Assembly (NCBI RefSeq): GCF_030247195.1
Contig: NC_080672.1
Span: forward strand, 248,810,709 to 248,874,708
Direction of reading: 5' to 3'
Source: Topomyia yanbarensis
Lineage: Eukaryota; Arthropoda; Insecta; Diptera; Culicidae
Length of the DNA stretch: 64,000 nt
Shown here: positions 23,838-36,395 of the stretch, one piece after another
Position numbering within the stretch: position 1 is the stretch's first letter
How the letters are laid out: each line of letters begins with the position of its first letter
The notes under the pieces: generated by a model
Told to the model about the DNA's origin: nothing
The model's input: only the letters and a program-made list of their open reading frames with translations
Database searches by the model: none
Translations under genes and position numbers: made by a program

Positions 23838-26800
23838 GAGCCTTCTGATACGTTTTCTCCCTATAGTGCAAACATTTTTGAAGCAGTTGACTACTAAATG
23901 GCCCCTCCTTGCAGCGATCGTATCCTTCGATGGCTAAGTCATCGAACGAGGTCACCGATTCGATCATTGTTCTACAGTGGAACAGCAGAAGTATCCTCCC
24001 GAAAATCGATTCCTTCAAATTTTTACTAAATAGTTTAAAATGTGATGCCTTCGCATTATGTGAAACTTGGTTAACTTCCGAAATAAATCTCAACTTCCAC
24101 GACTTTAATATAATTCGTCTGGATCGGGAAAACCCCTATGGAGGAGTACTTTTGGGGATCAAAAAGTGCTATTCTTTCAACCGAATTAACCTCCCTTCAA
24201 CACCAGGCATTGAAATTGTCGCTTGTCAAGTTTTAATAAAAGGTAAAGACCTTTGCATTGCTTCCTCCTAGAGCCTCGGTAGGGCACCGAACGCTTTGTA
24301 ATATCACGGAATCCTTACCGGCACCGCGGCTAGTTCTGGGAGACTTTAACTCGCACGGTACGGTATGGGGCTGTCTTCATGATGATAATAGATCAACATT
24401 AATCCAAGATCTATGCGACAATTTCAACATGACCATCTTAAACACGGGAGAAATGACGCGGATTCCTACACCACCAGCACGCGCAAGCGCGTTGGATTTA
24501 TCGCTTTGCTCGACATCGCTACAGTTAGATTGCATGTGGAAGGTGATTCCTGATCCCCACGGTAGCGATCATTTGCCTATCGTGATTTCAATTGCTAACG
24601 GTTCAAGACCATCGAAAACAATCAATACCTCGTATGACCTCACACGGAACATTGATTGGAAGAGTTACGCGACCGCGATATCCGTTAAAATCGAATCCAC
24701 TCAAGAACTTCCTCCGGAGGAAGAGTACAGGTTTTTGGCTGGCTTGATTCTCGACAGTACGAATCAAGCTCAGACTAAACCAGTACCCAGCGCGAATACC
24801 CATGGACGGTCTCCCACCCTGTGGTGGGATAAAGAGTGCTCAGAGCTGTACGCGGAAAAGTCCACTGCATATAAGGCCTTCCGGGAAGACGGGTTACCCG
24901 CTAGCTATCTACAGTACGCGTCGTTAGAAAGGCGAATGAAGAGTCTAATGAAAGCCAAAAAACGTAGTTATTGGCGCCGGTTCGTCGACGGGTTAACGAG
25001 AGAAACAGCGATGAGCACTCTTTGGGGTACGGCTCGACGTATGCGTAACCGTAATAGTACCAACGAGAACGTGGAATATTCAAACCGTTGGATATTTGCT
25101 TTCGCCAAGAAGATCTGTCCGGACTCTGTCCCGGTACAGAAAACGTACCGCGCCGCGTCTCCTCACGATACCGCGAACGAAACACCGTTTTCGATGGTGG
25201 AGTTCTCACTTGCTCTCTTATCATGCAACAATAACGCCCCAGGGTTAGACAGAATCAAATTCAACTTGCTGAAGAATCTACCTGACACTGCAAAAAGGCG
25301 CTTGTTGAATTTATTTAACAAGTTTCTTGAGGGTAACATTGTCCCTCATGACTGGAGGCAAGTGAAGGTCATCGCCATCCAAAAACCAGAAAAACCAGCC
25401 TCCGACCACAACTCATATCGGCCGATTGCAATGCTGTCCTGTATTCGCAAGTTGTTCGAGAAAATGATCTTGTTTCGCCTCGACAATTGGGTTGAAGCAA
25501 ATGGCTTACTGTCAGATACACAATTTGGCTTCCGCAAAGGCAAAGGGACGAACGATTGCCTTGCGTTGCTTTCTACAGAAATCCAAATGGCCTATGCTAA
25601 CAAAGAGCAGATGGCATCAGTCTTCTTGGATATTAAGGGGGCTTTTGACTCAGGTTCTATCAACATTCTGTCAGAGAAGCTGCACCAGCATGGTCTTTCG
25701 CCAATTTTAAATAACTTTTTGCTAAACCTGTTGTCTGAAAAGCACATGCACTTTTCGCATGGCGATTTAACAACATCGCGATTTAGCTACATGGGTCTTC
25801 CCCAGGGCTCATGTCTAAGTCCCCTGCTCTACAATTTCTACGTGAATGACATTGACGATTGTCTTGCCAATTCATGCACGCTAAGGCAACTTGCAGACGA
25901 CGGGGTGGTCTCTGTTACAGGGCCCAAAGCTGCCGACTTGCAAGGACCATTACAAAATACCTTGGACAATTTGTCTGCTTGGGCTCTTCAGCTGGGTATT
26001 GAGTTCTCCACGGAGAAAACTGAGTTGGTTGTTTTTTCTAGGAAGCGTGAGCCGGCGCAACTCCAGCTTCTATTAATGGGTGCAACGATCAACCAGGTTT
26101 TCACATTTAAATATCTCGGGGTCTGGTTCGACTCTAAAGGTACCTGGGGATGTCACATTAGGTATCTGAAACAGAAATGCCAACAAAGGATCAATTTTCT
26201 CCGAACAACAACTGGAACATGGTGGGGTGCTCACCCAGGAGACCTGATCAGGTTATACCAAACAACGATATTGTCGGTGATGGAGTACGGGTGTTTCTGT
26301 TTCCGCTCCGCTGCGAACATACACTTCATCAAACTGGAGAGAATCCAGTATCGTTGCTTGCGCATTGCCTTGGGTTGCATGCACTCGACCCATACGATGA
26401 GTCTCGAAGTGCTGGCGGGCGTTCTTCCGCTAAAAAATCGATTTTGGGAACTCTCATATCGATTGCTCATCCGATGCGACATTCTGAACCCGTTGGTGAT
26501 TGAAAACTTCGAGAGGCTCGTCGAGCTTAATTCTCAAACCCGATTTATGGCCTTGTACTTCGACTACATGGCACAGAGCATTAATCCTTCTTCATATTCT
26601 GCCAGCCGTGTTCGTTTCCTAGATACTTCTGATTCTACTGTATTCTTCGACACATCCATGAAGGAAGAGATTCGTGGAATCCCGGACCATATACGCCCGC
26701 AAGTGATCCCCAATATATTTTATAATAAATTCCGAGAAGTCGACTGTGACAAAATGTTCTACACTGACGGATCAAATCTCGATGGGTCCACTGGCTTCGG

Positions 26801-28406
26801 TATCTTCAACAATACTATCACCGCTTCATTCAAGCTCAATGATCCCGCTTCAGTTTACGTCGCAGAGTTAGCTGCAATTCAGTACACCCTTGGGATCATC
26901 GACACTCTGCCCACAGATCACTACTTCATCATTTCGGACAGCCTCAGCTCCATCGAGGCTCTTCGTGCGATGAAGCCCAAAAAGCAATTCCCATATTTCC
27001 TGGGGAAGATACGGGAGTCCTTGTGTACGTTATCTGAAAAATCTTATCAAATTACCTTTGTTTGGGTCCCCTCTCATTGCTCTATCCCGGGCAATGAAAA
27101 GGCCGACTCATTAGCAAAGGTGGGCGCATTAAATGGTGACATATACGAAAGACCAATCTGCTTCAACGAATTTTTTAGTATTTGTCGTCAGAGGACACTC
27201 AACAGTTGGCAAACCTCGTGGAGCAATGGTGAACTTGGACGATGGCTACATTCCATTATCCCAAAGGTATCAACGAAGCCTTGGTTCAGGGGGATGGATG
27301 TGGGTCGGGATTTTATTCGTGTAATGTCCCGACTTATGTCCAACCACTACACCTTGGATGCGCATCTGCGGCGTATTGGGCTTGCGGAGAGTAGTCTGTG
27401 CGCTTGTGACGAGGGCTATCACGACATCGAGCACGTTGTCTGGGTATGCGCCGGGTACTTGGACGCCAGGTCTCAGTTAAAGGATTCCCTTCGGGCCCGA
27501 GGTAGACCACCCAATGTCCCAGTCCGAGATATACTGGCAAATCGTGATTTCCCCTATATGTCCCTTATTTATACTTTCATAAAAACGACAAATATCCCAA
27601 TTTAGCCCCTCTCTTTTTATTTCTCGTTTTAGAAGCTTTCTCTTGCCTTGTGGGACCGATCAGCTCCAGACTGCAACTATGTAACCGCCGTCGCACTTAC
27701 CACTACGGAAACTGAAGCGAGAGCGACTCAAGGTCCGATGACTTTTGAAGGATTCCCCGCGGGTCCAAAGAATACCATCCGCCAATCCGACCTACTAGAC
27801 TGAGGCGGTAATCTTTCGCTGATCTCCCGTTTGAGGGAAAGTTGCAAGTTTTGCTCTTCTCTCCCGGTCACCATCTACGCTTTCTCTCCCCTGTCCTTGA
27901 TACAACTGCATCTACAGCCCCCCTCTGAATATCTTGACCAAGCATAAGTCTCCGCTAAAAAAGTTCAAATTTGTATTCTGTATTCCTAGTTTTAAGATAG
28001 TTGTAATTTTACCTCTTTGTTAAAACTATTGTCCCCCATCTTGTAAATAGAATTGTATCCCTAGTCTTAAAACACCTGCGAATTTTCTCATAAATATTTG
28101 TTCCCCCTTTTGTGTACCAAACTATATTGTTAGTTTTAAGATAACTGTAAATATTTCCTAAAAATTATTACTATTGAATTCCTTGTTTTAAAATTTTTTC
28201 ATAAAAAAAATCTTTCGCCCCCTCTCTTGTATATAGAATCTTATTTCTAGTCTTAAGATAGCTGTAAAATTTTTCTTTTTTAAAAAAATATTTCAACATT
28301 GTAACCTCCTAGTTTTAAAATATACAAAATGTAAAAACAAAAGAATTTGGCACCGCCAAGCTAACGCATTTGTGCCTATCAAATAAACGAAATGAATAAA
28401 AAAAAA
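23838..28406 (+). mobile_element. 5'-truncated I-type non-LTR retrotransposon with 15-bp TSD
   Basis: TACAACCACGTTTTC occurs directly before (23823-23837) and directly after (28407-28421) the element, defining both ends to the base. The interior has ORF2 and about 800 bases of 3' UTR ending TCAAATAAACGAAATGAATA plus a short A tail. ORF1 is absent, as expected for a 5' truncation during target-primed reverse transcription. The endonuclease, reverse transcriptase and RNase H order, without a restriction-like endonuclease, fits the I group. The exact family name was not established. Confidence 0.93.
23930..27605 (+). pseudogene. I-type ORF2: endonuclease, reverse transcriptase, RNase H; one frame break
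   Basis: The first ATG in frame is at 23930 and opens MAKSSNEVTDSIIVLQWNSR. The frame breaks at about 24246-24258, probably by a small deletion between IAS and PPRASVGH. The rest is open to 27605. Counting from 24258, endonuclease motifs are LGDFNSHG (~residue 27) and GSDHLPI (~103). RT motifs are VFLDIKGAFDS, GLPQGSCLSP and LADD (~545). The RNase H residues are FYTDGS (~834), AELAA (~871), ISDS (~893) and PSH...NEKAD (~940-951). A CCHC-like CACDEGYHDIEHVVWVC (~1046) follows. LADD in place of the usual Y/F-ADD still keeps both catalytic aspartates. The protein would insert new copies if the break were absent. Confidence 0.92.
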
Positions 28407-28429
28407 TACAACCACGTTTTCAAACAGCT

Positions 28430-28730
28430 ATAACTTTGGGGTTAGACGAGATTTGCTCACAAAAAGTAAAACTAATAATTGTGACTATCACCATTCATTT
28501 GAGCGCTAATAGTTACAAGAAATATCCGTACTGAAGTTATTGCAGTTGTTCTGATTGGATTTCACTGGAGCAGTACCGCCAAAGACATTTTCAGTTATCG
28601 GTGAAAAATTATATTTTGATATAACTTCGTTATCTTCAATTATTGTTGAAAACTGGTAAATTTTATCAATGTAGACTGCTTTCAGCTATCTTTTCTACCC
28701 ATTCGAACTATTGACAACTTAGCAGGAGAT
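28430..28730 (+). repeat. diverged dispersed repeat, copy 1
   Basis: The order AAGATTTG(C/T)TCACAAAAA, ACCATTCATTT, CTGGAGCAGT, GACATTTTCAGTTA and ATTATTGAAAACTG is shared with 43170-43450 in the same orientation. No coding capacity and no clear ends. Confidence 0.65.
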
Positions 28731-29162
28731 GTGAATTAAGGATCGGTATGTAAAAATTGAGCAGCTTCTCATATTGCTAGATAGGCAGCTATCTTGATCA
28801 ATTGAGGTTTTTCGTGTTTTTTTACTTTAACATTTTTAAGAAAAACGGTTTTGAAAACATATATGTGCCAGAAAACTATTAGGTATGAAAGGGTTAATTT
28901 TATCCATATTATTCATATTCTTTATCTTAGCAATTCATTTTTTTTTGGTTTTATTCATGTTATTTATTTCATTTATTTTAATCATTTAATTAAATTGTTA
29001 ATTTTTCCAATTTCATATATTTTATTCAGTTTCTTCATTTTATTAATTCGGTTCAGTCAGTTCTTTTTATTATTGGATGACAGTTTGTTTGCTTGAAACA
29101 ATTTAATTTACTCTCTTAATTTTATAACTTTTTTATATTGTCTAATTTTTATTTCAGCTTAT
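28731..29162. other. AT-rich low-complexity sequence
   Basis: Iterated TTTATTT/ATTCATT words like those at 2440-2600 and 23760. No gene. Confidence 0.4.
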
Positions 29163-29345
29163 TTATTTTGGAACTGGTGGTATCCAACGGGGAAAACGAT
29201 CGGAAATGGTGAGTGAAGCTAAGCAATCATGTGAAAAAAATTCCCCCCAGAAGCAAGATTCGAACTCGCAACCTTGGAGACTCCGGCCCAATGCACTAAC
29301 CCTTATGCTGTCCCTCGGTATGGTGACATCCCAGAAAGAACATAT
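29163..29345 (-). repeat. tRNA-derived SINE
   Basis: On the minus strand a tRNA-like head has an A-box-like block (AGCATAAGGGTTAGTGC, 29293-29309). A B-box (GCGAGTTCGAATCTTGC, 29253-29269) lies about 25 bases downstream. A non-tRNA body follows, ending AAAATAAATAAG near 29163. These are internal RNA polymerase III promoter elements. The SINE interrupts the minus-strand CR1 copy directly after its EYCSIV motif. Confidence 0.7.
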
Positions 29346-29419
29346 GATTATCCCACTGGCGACGGTGATTGTACCCTGCCTGCAAAGCGAGAATAACACA
29401 CAACGGCAGCAAACAATAC

Positions 29420-31930
29420 TACAATATTCTAAAATAGATCGAACATATGCTACGTAAAGAGTTTTAATTGTGTAAGGATCATGAAAGTCATATCCGAAGC
29501 GTTTTATTAAATTAAGCATATTACTAGCTCTATGAACAATTGTGTTGTAATGTTCCATAAATTTTAATTTTTTATCTAAGAAAACTCCTAAATCTCTTAT
29601 TTTATCGCATTTCTGAACTGTTTGATTATCTAATGTAACTGACACGGAGGCCGTGATTTGTTTTCTGCTAAAAGTCATGAGATTACATTTTTTAACATTT
29701 AATTCCAGTAAACATTTACAACACCATGTATAAAAGATTTGTGTTTCATTGTGAAAAAAATCTTGAGAGTTTGAGCGAATTCTATACATTTCTTTTATAA
29801 GAAGTGTAAAACATTATAGTCATTATTATTTCTAATTTCTAAAAATAGCTTCATATCATCCGCATATATGAAAATTTTAATGTTTTTTTTTAAATAAGAG
29901 AGATGTCGTTGATATATAAAATGAAAAGAAGAGGTGTGAACCTTGAGGAACCCCCGAAGTAACTTTAATTATATCAGATTTCATCTCATAGAATTTTACT
30001 ATTTGCTGGCGATCTGTTAAATACGACTTAATCCAATTGAGGAGTCTCATCTCGATTCCCAATTTTTCAAGTTTGAAAATTAACATGGGAATGTCCAGTT
30101 TATCGAAAGCTTTGCTGAAGTCAATGTAAAGAGCTTCTATATGATTTCCTTTATCCATGGAATTTAACGAGTAGTCAACAAATTCTAAAAGGTTTGTACT
30201 GGTTGAACGGCCTTTAAAAAACCCATGTTGTGAATTTGTTTTTTTTTGTTTGACTTGGTTGAAAATATTTTTATTTATGATGGATTCGAAAAGTTTGGGA
30301 AAGCAAGACAGAATGGCAATTCCACGATAATTGCGAATATCAGATTTTTTACCCGATTTATAAATAGGTATTAAAAAAGATTTTTTCCAATCTTTTGGGA
30401 AAATACCAGATTCTAGTGACTTATTGAACAGCCAGAATAAAGGTGACGTGAGCTCAGTTGCTAAATTCCTTATGAAAGCAGGTGGAATTCCATCAGGTCC
30501 TGAGCGTTTAGTGGCATCTAGATCATTGAGACCAGACAAGATATCTTGAACATTAATGTGACTGACATCAACATCCCTTGAATGATCAGGAAAATAAGAA
30601 AAATATTCAAAGTCACGATCATTGTCTGAATAGTTAGAATAAGTTTCTTGAAAAAATGTTGCGAAGAGATTACAAATATCTTTTGAAGTTTCACCCTGGC
30701 CATTTGAGCCAATATATTCTGATACCTGCAAGAATTCAACTTCGTTTTGATGTAATTAAAAAAGTTTTTTGGACATGACATGATCTCATTTTCAGTTTTC
30801 GCATTATATACAGTTAGTGCCGAAGAAATAGCCAAAGTTAGTTGGTCACGAATGTTGAGGTATTTTTCCAAATTATCCTGATTATTGTGTTTCCTGTAAA
30901 TTTTGTGAGCTTTTTGCTTACGATTTTTCAAATTAATAATTTCCTTGTTGAACCAAACTGGTTTTTTGGATGCATGATTTCGTCGTTTTTTCGCGAGTGG
31001 AACTTCCTCCTGTATTATTTGCCATAAAATATTATAAAATATCTCCACTGCACATTCAATGTTCTCTTGATTCTTTGAAAGGGACTGCCAATTAGCACAG
31101 CTTAATTTATATTTAATATTTCAATAATTTGCTTTTCTATAATCGAAGACGTCCTCGAAGTCACAATCAATGGAATTATGATTCTGGTGCACAAAAATAG
31201 AGAATTCTATTGCAGTGTAAAACATTTCATTTTTCCATAAGGGAGAATGAGATTCATCAACACAGAAATCTTCATTAATGTTTGTTAACAGCAGATCTAA
31301 ATAACGATTGTGTTGATTTTTTATATGGTTTATTTGATTGAGACCTAGCAATGCAATTTTCTCAAACATATATTGTAATGTTTCGTTTTCACCAACGACA
31401 GAAAGTAGAATGCTCTCATTTTCAGAGTCAGGAATAAAATCTAAGTTGCGCTGATTAAAATCACCATCAATATGAACTTTAAATTCTGGAGGAAAATTAG
31501 AGATTATTTTTTCAGCTGCTTGAAAGAAAATCTCATATGTTGATTTGCAAGTTAGATCCGGTGGAAAGTACACTGAGACAAAAATGTGGATTTCATCAGC
31601 GATATGTGCTTTAACCCATACATTTCCAAATTTTTTGAATTTTGGTGAAACAATAAGATCGGAATTAAATATAGATGAATCTGCGATGAGAACTCCTCCG
31701 CCTGACATTCTTTGAGTTAGTCGTAAATCACGATCATCTCTAAAAACATTATAGTCACTACCAAAAACCTCTTCACTTTTTACATCCTCATTCCAACTTG
31801 TTTCGGTACCTAGAATTATCGAAAATGAGGAGCCTAATATATTCTTATGGATTTCGTTCATCTTTTTAGTGCTCCTCATTCTATAAAAATTTTGACAGTA
31901 AACCAAAATTTCAGTGGCTTTCACGAAGTT
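29420..31930 (-). pseudogene. CR1-type ORF2 (endonuclease and reverse transcriptase), several frameshifts
   Basis: Open segments in order: endonuclease (31924-31121) with ILVYCQNFYRM, LGTETSWNEDV, SGGGVLIADS and DGDFNQRN. A linker (31048-30770) follows with KPVWFNKEI. The reverse transcriptase (30731-29877) has RSGPDGIPPAF, DFSKAFDKLD and SGVPQGSH. A C-terminal part (29789-29430) has LNVKKCNLMTFSRK and VRSILEYCSIV. The catalytic YADD region near 29870 is broken. Each boundary is a frameshift, so the copy is inactive. Sequence similarity to 54492-57511 is evident along its whole length. Confidence 0.85.
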
Positions 31931-32060
31931 GGTTGTGATTCGTTATGCGTAAAAATATTATCTAAAACTAACCAGCTGCGTCATGTTTGTCCTGGTCTGC
32001 CTCTGAGAAGTGCGTTAAAATTGGCGAAAACACGAACGTTCACAAGAGCAAGATGAAGAA
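29420..32060 (-). mobile_element. decayed CR1-type retrotransposon
   Basis: Minus-strand relative of the element at 52941-57662. The ORF1 3' end (about 31930-32055) aligns with 54470-54640 of that element, including CACTTCTCAGAGGCAGACCA. The complete endonuclease region and most of the reverse transcriptase follow. The 3' end is lost at the SINE. Upstream it runs into the (TTG)n tract at 32060-32465, which sits where the relative encodes its Asn-rich region. Confidence 0.8.
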
Positions 32061-32465
32061 TGATGTTGATTGTTATGGTGATTGTTGTTAAGACCATTGT
32101 TGATTCTATTGCAGTTGTTGTTGTTGTTGTTGTTGTTGCTGTAACTGCTGTTTCTGTTTTCGTTGTGGTTGTTGTTATTTCTGTTGTAGTTGTTGTTGCA
32201 GTTTCTGTTGTTGCTGTTGTTGTTACTGCTGTTAATGTTGTTGTTTCTGTTTCCGTTGTGGTCGTTATTGTTTATGTTGTACCTGTTTCTATTGAAGTTG
32301 TTGGTGGTATTATTGCACCTGTAGCTCTTGCTTTTGTTGCTATTGTTGTTGTTTCTATTTTGGTTGTAGTTGTGACTATTGTTATTGTTGTACTTATTGC
32401 GGTTCCTATTCTTATTGCACTTGCTATCTTTGTTGTTGCATTTGTTATTGTTATTACTGTTGATA
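32060..32465. repeat. (TTG)n-rich imperfect microsatellite
   Basis: About 400 bases of degenerate TTG, equal to CAA/AAC on the minus strand. The Asn codons of the related ORF1 (near 54150-54250) are the same triplet, so the tract probably grew from that coding region. The Val-rich forward frame is an artefact. Confidence 0.9.
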
Positions 32466-32705
32466 TTCCGAGATCCTTGATGCGAGAGTGTCTGGTAATG
32501 CTCGAATCGATGAAAAGGTAGTTACAGTTAGTCTCGTTTCCGCGGGAACGTAACAATTGAGCATTTACTCGGGTTTAAAACCATTCTGCTTAGATCACAC
32601 CTCGTACTAGAGCTCTCCAGTTCCCTCTCAAGAAACTTGGCGTCGGTTTTATCCCGTATTTATCGAAAAATTTTCATGTCGTCGGCGAAAGTATGTTTAC
32701 CGTCG
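32466..32705 (-). pseudogene. CR1-like reverse transcriptase fragment
   Basis: The minus strand encodes an FADDMKIF-like active-site segment near 32690 through 'SITRHSRIKDLGI' near 32470. It matches 50812-51045 closely (shared blocks TTTACTCGGGTTTAAAACCA and GGTTTTATCCCGTATT). About 80 codons remain with frame damage. It is the same family as the element at 50163-51715. Confidence 0.8.
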
Positions 32706-33199
32706 ATCTCGCCACCAATTCCAAAACCGACTGTTATGTAAGTTAGAAATTGAATCGGTAATTTTGCATTGCTAAATGGTGGTAACAATATCACGCAAAC
32801 GATATTATTCGAATTTGACTGTCAATTCTAAATCTAAATACATATAATAAATGCAAACCGGAGAACACGATGCGGATCCCGAACAGTTGCACGAGTAATT
32901 GAAAACTTAAACATAAATTGAATCCTAATTTTGTGATGTTGTCCGCAATTTGAACCAATTTGATGGAATTGTTGTACTTTTTTGGCCACAGTAGGTAACT
33001 TATGACATTTTTCAAATTAAATCCGCAGAAGTTCGCATCATCTCCAATCTGTGTCCTTCTTTTTTCCGCGTTAGCTCGTCATTCAAAAATGCATGAATGT
33101 AAATGTATAAAAATCTTACTTACTCCCACTAAGCTTACCAATATTGTTCACATTGACAAATAAATCCTGCCAACTACTATCGAGTTAGGTCTGTACTGA
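32706..33199. other. intergenic, nothing recognised
   Basis: No coding frame, element end or RNA gene seen. Confidence 0.4.
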
Positions 33200-35060
33200 C
33201 TGTAATTTATTTTCATCGTGTGAACTTCGGCAGCTACCTGTTTGAGCAGTAATGAAAAACAGATCTCACTCTCTCTCTATTTCCACACCATCAGTTAGCA
33301 CGGCAAATGTTCGTAAATAGCAGACTGTAAATCGTTCTTGGGGCAAGTTTCTAAAGGTAACGAGTAACCTAGGAAAAATGATTCAATTGAGTTCCACTTG
33401 AGCCGAGATGTGATAAGGACGAGGCTAATGATATTTTACAGAATAGTTAGCTTAGGATATCAGTACTGTGGCCTTTTCCGGCCTGTCAGTGATGTACGTA
33501 GATAAATAAATAATAATGAATAAGAATGTATTTGTTGCGTTGAACTATAACTACAGTGAAAATTTTATCGACAAAAATATTCCCAACGTGGTTACAGATG
33601 AGTGCTGCAGGTGGGAAAACATATCATGTTGAGCAACGAATTTCCACTCTCTTTCGCTCTCTTCGGCTCTCGACGGTTCTCTCGGTTAGTTTGTTAGTAG
33701 CTGGTTTTTTCCTTTTCTACAGCTGGTTGGTCGTGTATCGTTAGATTACATTTTCCATTTTCATTTGCCACCAGTTGGGATTGAGACGCGACGCCGTGTG
33801 AACGTTTTTTCGATACCGTCTGGCCGAGGAGTGGAAGATTCGAATACCTGTATTTTCAAATATATAATTTGTGTTTTTTATCACTGTTATCTCTAGCGTC
33901 TTTGCTGTAAATTTGATATCTTCCAATTTTCGAACCACCGAAAAGTCGAGAGCGATTTAGAGAAAAAATAGCGTGCATTAATTTGAAAATAATAATTTTT
34001 CGGCAAATTCGAGTGAATATCGACAGAAAGGTGATGTAGTGAGCACATGAGAAGGCAGAGGATGAGAAATGTTCTAAATCGAACTCCCTGGGGTGTTGAT
34101 GCATAGGTTGATTTTGAATAAGTTATTAAAAACCGTTTATTTTTAATATCGCAGCACGAAACGTTTGACCAGGTTGACAGTGAGAACGATAGTTGCTCTG
34201 TGCTCTGTGACGAATGTGTATCTGTCGTGAATGTCATTGAAACGAAACACAAACAAATGAAATGTAACTGTTTTTTTGTTTTTCTTTGCAATACTTTCTC
34301 TCATGCTTCGCAAAATTAGTAATATAATTTCAATGGCAGTGCGACGTTATGGCGAATAATAATCTTTATTCGCATGTGGAGTAAGGGAGTGATTTTTCCC
34401 TTGGGAACAACAGTTCATGTTAAAAGGAATATATTTTGGTACTGTGTTGAATAATGACCCTGAATTCGATTCCTCAATTAATTGTCGCATATAAGGTTAA
34501 TCATTGCACGTCATCATTAAATTTGCATAAAATAACCACCAATGTGCGGATGCAACATACACTCAAAGAACCATCATGTGAATACTAAAAAAAAAACGTG
34601 TTATCGTGAAATGAGAAGGTAATTCTAAATTTATATATTTTTTCTATTGCCATGGTCATCTAAGTGAAGTGTGTGTAAGGATGCCCGTTGTGTTTTCACT
34701 CTTCAACTTATTATTCTTAGGTCGCGATGCTTCCTAACGGCGACGAAGTAGTGAAAAAGAACATCGCGAAAAATGCCATATGAAAACACACACAAACTTT
34801 CATTTATTTTTATTTCACGAATAATTTTAATTTCTTGCGGATTGCCCAACACATATGTGCAAATGGTCGAATGGCGCAAAAACTACCGACCCTTCCTCAT
34901 TAGCAGAGGACCGTCGTCTTGGCCGTTTTATTTTCCTCCCATTTTCATACTTCAACGCCTTAGCCCTGTGAAGATGACCAATAAGTGAGTATTTGTGTGT
35001 CCACTAACGTGGACATCAGAATATTTCGCAAATTTTGTGCAATATAGGAAGTGATGAGTA
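33200..35060 (+). promoter_or_regulatory. possible host promoter / 5' UTR region
   Basis: This is the longest stretch without any recognisable repeat. It has CT-rich, GAGA-like clusters at about 33268-33290 and 33645-33690. It also has short ATG-led frames, for example 34727-34783 after a TTATTATTCTTAG acceptor-like word, and 34773-34988 ending beside AAGTGAGTAT, a donor-like word. These features suit insect promoters and first exons. No protein family was recognised, so this is a weak inference. Confidence 0.25.
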
Positions 35061-36395
35061 ATGTCTAGTGTGTGAAGCGCGATTTGTGTGTTCATGGGCG
35101 TCAGAAAAAATTAAACGCGGTGGGTTGCAAATAAGAACTGTTTATGACGCTATGGGGCACAGATGGTGACATGATTCTGGCAGTGTTATGAGAATTTTAC
35201 AGGGTACTTTCCAAACACGCCGTAAAGGTGGTAGTGGCGAATTAAATCATTCGACTACCATGTACTCACGTCATGGAACATACTGCTAAGTGTTTTTTTC
35301 TGAGCTACACTGCACTTCTGTCGAAAAAGTTAAACCAATTCGTTATAAAATATTGACTCTGGATTAAAAGGAATTGATTAATGTACTTCATGGTCTGGTT
35401 CGATTCAATTCTCGGGCTTTTAATCATACAGATATTAAGCAATTGGGCATATTGAGCATATTGAGTTTCACTATTTGTTTTTTTCATTATTTCGAAAAAA
35501 CGGAAAATTTAATTTGTCGAGGAATATTTCCAAACCAATCAAATACAACTGCTATGGGATAGTATTTATGATGCCTCTTGAAGTAAATTGAATTACAAAA
35601 CGATTTTTTTGAAATTTACAAAGAAAAGCACGCTTTAAAAAAAGGTAAACTAACTATTTTACTCCATGCGAAAAAACACACTTTTGCAGCTTTTTGTGAT
35701 TGACTTCGAAATTCGACAACACAAAACAGTAGTTTGCGTTGAAAAGGGTGTCTTAAGTTAATTAGTACACTTAAGCATACATGTTTCGGATCGAAAAGGT
35801 TTAGGAATGTTCATCACTTTCTTTTACTTGTGAATACTATAGAGTAATTTTTAATTGAATTTCATTTTAATTAACGGTGTTACGACCTTCCCTCCACAAA
35901 GTGCTGTGAAATTGATATCTCCCGAATTGATCATCAAAAAATTATTAGAATTAAAACAAAAGTTAAGCTTTAAAATTCTTTACTGATTCAAAGAAGGGTT
36001 TCACGAAAGAACTACTTCAAGAATGTTGGTGTTTTTCCGTATAAAAGTCGGATTTTGAAAGGTTTTTTTTGCATAAAGATTAGTAATAATGGTTCAAATC
36101 AAAATTCCTTTGTTCAATCACTACCCGAAAAACTTTTTTCCTGATATTCACACCATCCAAATCGGCTTTGTCGATTAGTTGGTAGCTTGATAGTTGGTAG
36201 CTTAAAGCTGGAACCGATTACTACAAATTTTATTTCAAATGAAAGAAACAGTACTTCCATTGACTTTAAGATTTGTTCCAGATCTGACGTTCGGTTCAGT
36301 AGCTATAGATTGATTAGTAAGGTCACATGGAAATTTGCCATATAAACCGTTACAGTCGTACTATCGCAGAGGCTAAAAATCAACTGAAAAGGACA
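35061..36395. other. AT-rich intergenic sequence, nothing recognised
   Basis: Only short frames. A small local duplication (TTGGTAGCTTGATAGTTGGTAGCTTAA) lies near 36178-36207. Confidence 0.4.

Noticed and set aside
24603..25224. Minus-strand frames opposite the I-type ORF2
   Set aside because: Shadows of the forward endonuclease-reverse transcriptase frame, which has clear catalytic motifs.
32060..32556. Val-rich forward frame and Thr-rich reverse frame
   Set aside because: Products of the (TTG)n tract; the reverse frame only borrows a reverse transcriptase fragment at its start.
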